64,000 bases of DNA from Ruminococcus sp. (lineage in GTDB: Bacteria > Bacillota > Clostridia > Oscillospirales > Ruminococcaceae): the NCBI GenBank assembly GCA_021201755.1, contig JAJQEI010000037.1, positions 248,001 through 312,000 on the forward strand, given 5' to 3'. Below, piece after piece: positions 58,937-64,000 of the stretch. The notes beneath the pieces were generated by a model. The model was not told the DNA's origin, ran no database searches, and was given only the letters and a program-made list of their open reading frames with translations. Both the position numbers and the translations under genes were made by a program. Each line of letters starts with the position of its first letter. Position 1 is the stretch's first letter.

Positions 58937-60442
58937 GTGGTACTTGTGTTTTATAAAAGCACTAGAAATAGCAGTGTGCGAGTAGAAAGTGCGGTTGCGA
59001 TTGCAAAAAGCATCTCCGAAGAGGGGGGCTTATTTGTACCAGAATCAATTCCAATGCTTTCTATGGATGAGTTGCGAGCTTTGTTAGGGAAGACATATGC
59101 ACAGCGTGCAGCCTACATCTTCTCGAAATATTTGACGGATTTCACAGAATCGGAGCTGCGCTATTGTACAGAGCGTGCTTATACGACAAAAGCGTTCGAT
59201 ACAGAAAATATTGCAGAGTTGGCACACTTGTTCGATGGGACGTATATGCTGGAGCTATGGCATGGTCCTACTTGTGCATTTAAAGATATGGCATTGCAGA
59301 TTTTACCGTATTTTTTGACGACAGCCGTGAAGAAGCTTTCGCTGGAGAAAAAAGTGGTCATTCTGGTAGCAACTTCTGGAGATACTGGTAAGGCAGCACT
59401 GGAGGGCTTCAAAGATGTACCGGGCACGGAAATTCTGGTGTTCTATCCGGAAGAAGGTGTCAGTGATATGCAAAAGCGGCAGATGACGACTCAAGAGGGT
59501 GAAAATGTTGCTGTTTGCGCAGTAAAAGGCAACTTTGATGACTGTCAAAACGGTGTAAAACAGATCTTTACTGACAAGGACGTACTTGCAATTATGGAAC
59601 AGGGTGGCTTCGCATTTTCTAGTGCCAATTCCATCAACTGGGGACGCCTTGTACCGCAGATTGTCTATTATGTTTCTGCATATGTGACGTTGGCGGAAGA
59701 TGGAGAGCTGAACTATGGCGATCAGTTAAATGTGGTTGTTCCTACTGGAAATTTCGGAAATATTCTGGCAGCGTATTATGCAAAGCAGATGGGTGTACCG
59801 ATTGGAAAACTTATCTGTGCATCGAATGTGAATAAGGTTCTTACGGATTTTATTCGTACCGGCATTTATGATCGGAATCGAGATTTCCATGCAACTATCT
59901 CTCCGTCAATGGATATTTTGATTTCCAGTAACCTTGAACGACTGCTTTATTTGCTTGCTGATGAAGATGATGCACAAATCCAAAAATGGTTTGGGCTTCT
60001 CGCAAGTACTGGATGCTATGAAGTTACGGATGCGGTGAAAGAAAAGCTAACAGAATTGTTTTATGGGGGTTTTTGCGACGATACTGAAACGAAAGAAACG
60101 ATCGGAAAACTTTACCAAGAATATGGTTACACTTGCGATACACATACGGCGGTGGCAGTGAAGGTGTATCAGGATTATCGAAAGGAAACCGGAGACATCA
60201 CCAAAACGCTTATTGCATCTACTGCAAGTCCTTTTAAATTTAGTGGTAGCGTATTAGAGGCAATTGGTGCAGAAAGCGGAGAAACCGACGAGTATGCGAA
60301 GGTGGAACAGCTGAAACAGGCATCGGGTCTGAAAATTCCACAGTCGTTAGCTGCGTTACAACAAAAACCACGTCGCTTTACGGATAGCATTGAAAAAACG
60401 GAAATGCGGCAGTTTGCGTTGAAAAAGCTTCATTTATCTTGA
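58937..60442 (+). CDS. thrC: Threonine synthase
   Basis: YKSTRNSSVRVESAVAIAKSISEEGGLFVPESIP, HGPTCAFKDMALQ, ATSGDTGKAALEGF. Confidence 0.94.
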   Translation: MVLVFYKSTRNSSVRVESAVAIAKSISEEGGLFVPESIPMLSMDELRALLGKTYAQRAAYIFSKYLTDFTESELRYCTERAYTTKAFDTENIAELAHLFDGTYMLELWHGPTCAFKDMALQILPYFLTTAVKKLSLEKKVVILVATSGDTGKAALEGFKDVPGTEILVFYPEEGVSDMQKRQMTTQEGENVAVCAVKGNFDDCQNGVKQIFTDKDVLAIMEQGGFAFSSANSINWGRLVPQIVYYVSAYVTLAEDGELNYGDQLNVVVPTGNFGNILAAYYAKQMGVPIGKLICASNVNKVLTDFIRTGIYDRNRDFHATISPSMDILISSNLERLLYLLADEDDAQIQKWFGLLASTGCYEVTDAVKEKLTELFYGGFCDDTETKETIGKLYQEYGYTCDTHTAVAVKVYQDYRKETGDITKTLIASTASPFKFSGSVLEAIGAESGETDEYAKVEQLKQASGLKIPQSLAALQQKPRRFTDSIEKTEMRQFALKKLHLS

Positions 60443-60453
60443 ATGGGGTGCAT

Positions 60454-61143
60454 ATGCATTTATATACCATTGGAGATTTGCATTTATCATTCGGCGTACC
60501 GGACAAGCCGATGGATATATTTCATGGTTGGAAAAACTATCAGGCGATTTTGAAAAAAAGCTGGGAAGAGCGGATTCAATTGGAAGATGTTGTCATTTTG
60601 GCTGGAGACTTTTCTTGGGGAATGACGTTGGAACAGGCACACCTGGATTTTGCCTTTGTTCAGGCACTGCCGGGAAAGAAAATTTTATTGAAAGGCAACC
60701 ATGACTATTGGTGGGCATCGAAAACCAAAATGGAAAATTACTTTGTCACCAATGGATTTGATACTTTGCATATTTTACACAACAATCACTATGCTTTTGA
60801 ACAATTTGGAATTTGCGGCACGAGAGGCTGGGTTAGTATGAATGGCGAACTGGCGGATGAACGTGTTTTGGCACGGGAGGTACAGCGACTGCGTGTATCT
60901 ATTCAGTCAGCATTACAATCGAACTTAAAACCGATTGTGTTTTTACATTATCCTCCCATCTATGGCGGCTTTGCAAATGAATCAATTTTGGATACATTAC
61001 AGGAATTTGAAATTGAGCAATGCTATTTCGGACACGTACACGGTAGAGGTCATGCCAGTGCTTATCAGGGAATTTATCATGGTACAGATTTACGTCTGAT
61101 TTCTAGCGATTATTTACATTTTATTCCTAAAAAAGTGATGTGA
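60454..61143 (+). CDS. Metallophosphoesterase
   Basis: IGDLHLSFG, LAGDFSWGMTLEQA, LKGNHDYWW, GHVHGRGH. Confidence 0.92.
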   Translation: MHLYTIGDLHLSFGVPDKPMDIFHGWKNYQAILKKSWEERIQLEDVVILAGDFSWGMTLEQAHLDFAFVQALPGKKILLKGNHDYWWASKTKMENYFVTNGFDTLHILHNNHYAFEQFGICGTRGWVSMNGELADERVLAREVQRLRVSIQSALQSNLKPIVFLHYPPIYGGFANESILDTLQEFEIEQCYFGHVHGRGHASAYQGIYHGTDLRLISSDYLHFIPKKVM

Positions 61144-61280
61144 TTTGTTAAAAAGAGAAGAATATAAATTCTCTGGTCAAAATGCTGAGAGTATGCTATA
61201 ATGGAATGTAAAAAAAATAAAATGATAAATTTTCCGTTGCGAAAGTAATTGCGGAAATGAATATTTGGAGGACTTAAGTC

Positions 61281-62624
61281 ATGAATTTGAAATCGTCAAC
61301 AAAAACAGATGTTAATATGACCGAATTGGTTATAGAAATTAATGCAGAAAGCTTTGAAAATGCGGTTGAAAGCGCATATCGTCGGCAAAAGAAGAATATC
61401 TCTATGCCGGGATTTCGGAAAGGAAAAATACCAAGAAAGCTTTGCGAAAAGACATATGGCGAGAATGTATTTTATGAGGATGCAATCAATACAGTGCTGA
61501 ATGCAGAGCTGCCGGGATTGGTAGAGAAGGCAGGATTGGATTTGGTGGATTCTCCTCGTGTCGAGCTAACTTCTGTCAGCAAAGAAAAGGGCGCATCTCT
61601 AAAGGTGGTTTGTGTGACCAAGCCGGAAATTCATATCACGGAATATAAAGGTTTGGAAGCAGTTCGGAACGAAAAGGAAATTACAGACGAAGATGTACAA
61701 AACCAACTGGAAAATTTGCAGAAGCGCAATGCAAGGGAAGTGTCTGTAGATAACAGAGCTACTGAAATGGGCGATACAGTGACATTGGACTTTGAAGGCT
61801 TCTTTGGTGACGAAGCTTTTGAAGGCGGAAAAGGCGAAAATTACGAGTTGCCGTTGGGCAGTGGTCAGTTTATTCCGGGATTTGAAGAGCAGGTTGTTGG
61901 CAATGAATTGGAAAAACCTTTTGATGTAAATGTGACATTCCCAGAAAATTATTCCATGGAGGATTATGCTGGGAAAGAAGCTGTATTTCACTGCATTATT
62001 CATGGTATTACACACGAAGAACTGCCGGAACTGGACGACGAATTTGTCAAGGACACTTCTGAATTTGACACCCTTGATGAATTGAAAACAGATATTCACA
62101 CGAAATTGGAAGAAAGTACAAAAAATGCAGCGGATCAGAGCTTTGAAAATGCAATCATTGAGCAACTCATTGAGCTGGTGGAAGATCCGATTCCACACGT
62201 GATGTTTGAGCGTCGTGCAGATGCACTGTTGAATCAGTTTGCTGCACAGCTGCAGGAACAAGGTGTATCGATGGATATGTACTTGCAGTACACAGGCATG
62301 GATCAGGATTCTCTGAAAGCAACTTATCTTGAACGTGCAGAAGGTGAAGTAAAGCTGCGGCTGGCTTTGGAACAGATTGCAAAGCAAGAGAACGTTGAAG
62401 TGACAGATGAAGAATTGGACGAAGAGGTTAAGAAAATTGCAGAAAGTTCTAGTGTGACTGAAGAACAGATTCGCAGTGCGATTTTAGACGATGTTCGTAC
62501 CGATTTGCTTGTGAAAAAGGCTTTGGATTTGGTGAAAGAAGCAGCCGTTATTATCGATGCTCCGACAGAAGAGCCGGTGGCAGAAGAATCAGCGGATGCA
62601 ACAGAGGAAGCCGTTACGGAATAA
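61281..62624 (+). CDS. tig: Trigger factor
   Basis: FRKGKIPRKL, FKBP-like domain, upstream of clpP-clpX. Confidence 0.95.
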   Translation: MNLKSSTKTDVNMTELVIEINAESFENAVESAYRRQKKNISMPGFRKGKIPRKLCEKTYGENVFYEDAINTVLNAELPGLVEKAGLDLVDSPRVELTSVSKEKGASLKVVCVTKPEIHITEYKGLEAVRNEKEITDEDVQNQLENLQKRNAREVSVDNRATEMGDTVTLDFEGFFGDEAFEGGKGENYELPLGSGQFIPGFEEQVVGNELEKPFDVNVTFPENYSMEDYAGKEAVFHCIIHGITHEELPELDDEFVKDTSEFDTLDELKTDIHTKLEESTKNAADQSFENAIIEQLIELVEDPIPHVMFERRADALLNQFAAQLQEQGVSMDMYLQYTGMDQDSLKATYLERAEGEVKLRLALEQIAKQENVEVTDEELDEEVKKIAESSSVTEEQIRSAILDDVRTDLLVKKALDLVKEAAVIIDAPTEEPVAEESADATEEAVTE

Positions 62625-62673
62625 GCAAAAAATAATCTAAATAAAAATTTCAAAATGAGAAAGGAAGAGAAAT

Positions 62674-63264
62674 ATGAGTAGTTTAGTACCTTATGTGGTG
62701 GAACAGACCAGCCGTGGAGAACGTTCTTATGATATTTTTTCTCGGTTGTTGAATGATCGTATTATCATGCTTTCCGATCAAGTGAATGACACGACCGCTA
62801 GTCTTGTGGTGTCACAGCTCTTGTATCTGGAAGGTCAGGATAACGAAAAGGATATTTCGTTATATATTAATAGCCCTGGTGGTTCCATTACAGCCGGAAT
62901 GGCGATTTATGATACGATGCAGTATATCAAATGTGATGTTTCCACGATTTGTATCGGTATGGCAGCATCGATGGGTGCGTTTCTACTTTCTTCTGGTGCA
63001 AAGGGAAAGCGAATTGCACTTCCAAACAGTGAAATTATGGTTCACCAGCCGCTGATTTCCGGCGGATTGTCTGGTCAGTGTACGGATATAAAAATTGCAT
63101 CGGATCATTTGGTACGAGTTCGTCAAAGAATGAATGAGATTTTGGCGGAAAATACTGGAAAGCCGTTACAGATTATTCAGCAAGACACCGAACGTGACAA
63201 TTATATGTATGCTGAAGAAGCAAGAGAATACGGTTTAATCGATAAGGTGATTACACAGAGATAA
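62674..63264 (+). CDS. clpP: ATP-dependent Clp protease proteolytic subunit
   Basis: [39 protein letters not shown], catalytic Ser/His motifs. Confidence 0.97.
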   Translation: MSSLVPYVVEQTSRGERSYDIFSRLLNDRIIMLSDQVNDTTASLVVSQLLYLEGQDNEKDISLYINSPGGSITAGMAIYDTMQYIKCDVSTICIGMAASMGAFLLSSGAKGKRIALPNSEIMVHQPLISGGLSGQCTDIKIASDHLVRVRQRMNEILAENTGKPLQIIQQDTERDNYMYAEEAREYGLIDKVITQR

Positions 63265-63282
63265 AAAAGGGGGGAAGATGCC

Positions 63283-64000
63283 ATGGGAATTGACGAAAGA
63301 GAAAAACATTGTAACTTTTGCGGGAAGCCGGAGAGTGCCGTAGAGGGCATGATTACGGCTGCAGATGTAAATATTTGCAGCAATTGCGTCACATATTGTT
63401 ATGAAATGCTGTATGGTCCCGTCAATCCGGCACGATCTTCCAAAAGGCAAAAGAAACAAGCACCGATTCAACTGCGAAAGCCAGCTGAAATCAAGCAAAT
63501 ACTGGATGCATATGTGATTGGTCAGGACCAAGCAAAAATGACATTGGCAGTATCTGTGTATAACCATTATAAACGTATTTTGAATCAACAGCCTGCCGAT
63601 AGAGATGGCAATATAAAGCAAGAGGATTTGGATTCAAGGAATTTAAATAGACAAGATGTAGAAATTCAAAAGAGCAATGTATTGCTGTTAGGTCCTACTG
63701 GCGTAGGAAAAACTTATCTTGCACAGACGTTGGCAAAAATTTTGGATGTTCCCTTTGCGATTGCGGATGCCACTACAATTACTGAGGCGGGCTATGTAGG
63801 TGACGACGTAGAAAATGTTCTATTGCGACTGCTGCAAGCGGCAAATTTCGATGTAGAAGCGGCTGAACGTGGGATTATCTATATTGATGAAATCGATAAA
63901 ATTTCTCGTAAATCTGAAAACGTTTCCTTGACTCGAGATGTCAGTGGCGAGGGCGTACAACAGGCACTTTTGAAAATTATCGAGGGAACGGTTTCTAACG
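63283..64000 (+). CDS. clpX: ATP-dependent Clp protease ATP-binding subunit ClpX (3' truncated by window edge)
   Basis: Manual translation [20 protein letters not shown]...; [56 protein letters not shown]. Absent from the ORF track because no stop is in the window. Confidence 0.95.
   Translation, partial: MGIDEREKHCNFCGKPESAVEGMITAADVNICSNCVTYCYEMLYGPVNPARSSKRQKKQAPIQLRKPAEIKQILDAYVIGQDQAKMTLAVSVYNHYKRILNQQPADRDGNIKQEDLDSRNLNRQDVEIQKSNVLLLGPTGVGKTYLAQTLAKILDVPFAIADATTITEAGYVGDDVENVLLRLLQAANFDVEAAERGIIYIDEIDKISRKSENVSLTRDVSGEGVQQALLKIIEGTVSN

Noticed and set aside
1-64000. Alternative genetic code
   Set aside because: TAA, TAG and TGA all end intact genes here and all three also appear as premature stops, so no single reassignment fits.

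Overview
The window is a chromosomal segment from a low-GC Firmicute, probably a Ruminococcus-like Oscillospiraceae (inferred from gene content, Thr-rich linkers and dockerin-like repeats). No rRNA, tRNA, CRISPR, phage or intact transposon was recognised. The left part is a division/cell-wall cluster: PASTA PBP, murE, murF, mraY, ftsW, murG, murA, ftsQ/divIB, ftsZ. It is followed by a SigH-like sigma factor, trmK/nif3/rlmA/rqcH, spoIVA and a SipL-like gene, and a very large Thr-rich, dockerin-like secreted protein. Further right are galK-galE, pheST with a T-box leader, a heterodimeric ABC exporter, capA, a ZIP transporter, U32 peptidase, mltG, a znuA-like gene, relA, recJ, znuCB, carD-like, radical-SAM genes, rplS, lepB, rbgA, rnhB, yraN, thrC, tig, clpP and clpX (cut by the right edge). 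The most unusual property is that seven otherwise well-conserved genes are broken by single-nucleotide lesions: in-frame stops in murA, spoIVA, the Thr-rich gene, carD-like and a radical SAM gene, and homopolymer-type frameshifts in sipL, the Thr-rich gene, the radical SAM gene and yraN. This may reflect sequence error or real gene decay and must be resolved before any biological claim. Other points of interest are the modular Thr-rich protein with a structured leader, a matching pair of Fur/Zur-like operators on the split znuA and znuCB loci, and the pheS T-box. Nothing here can be called a new system from sequence alone.
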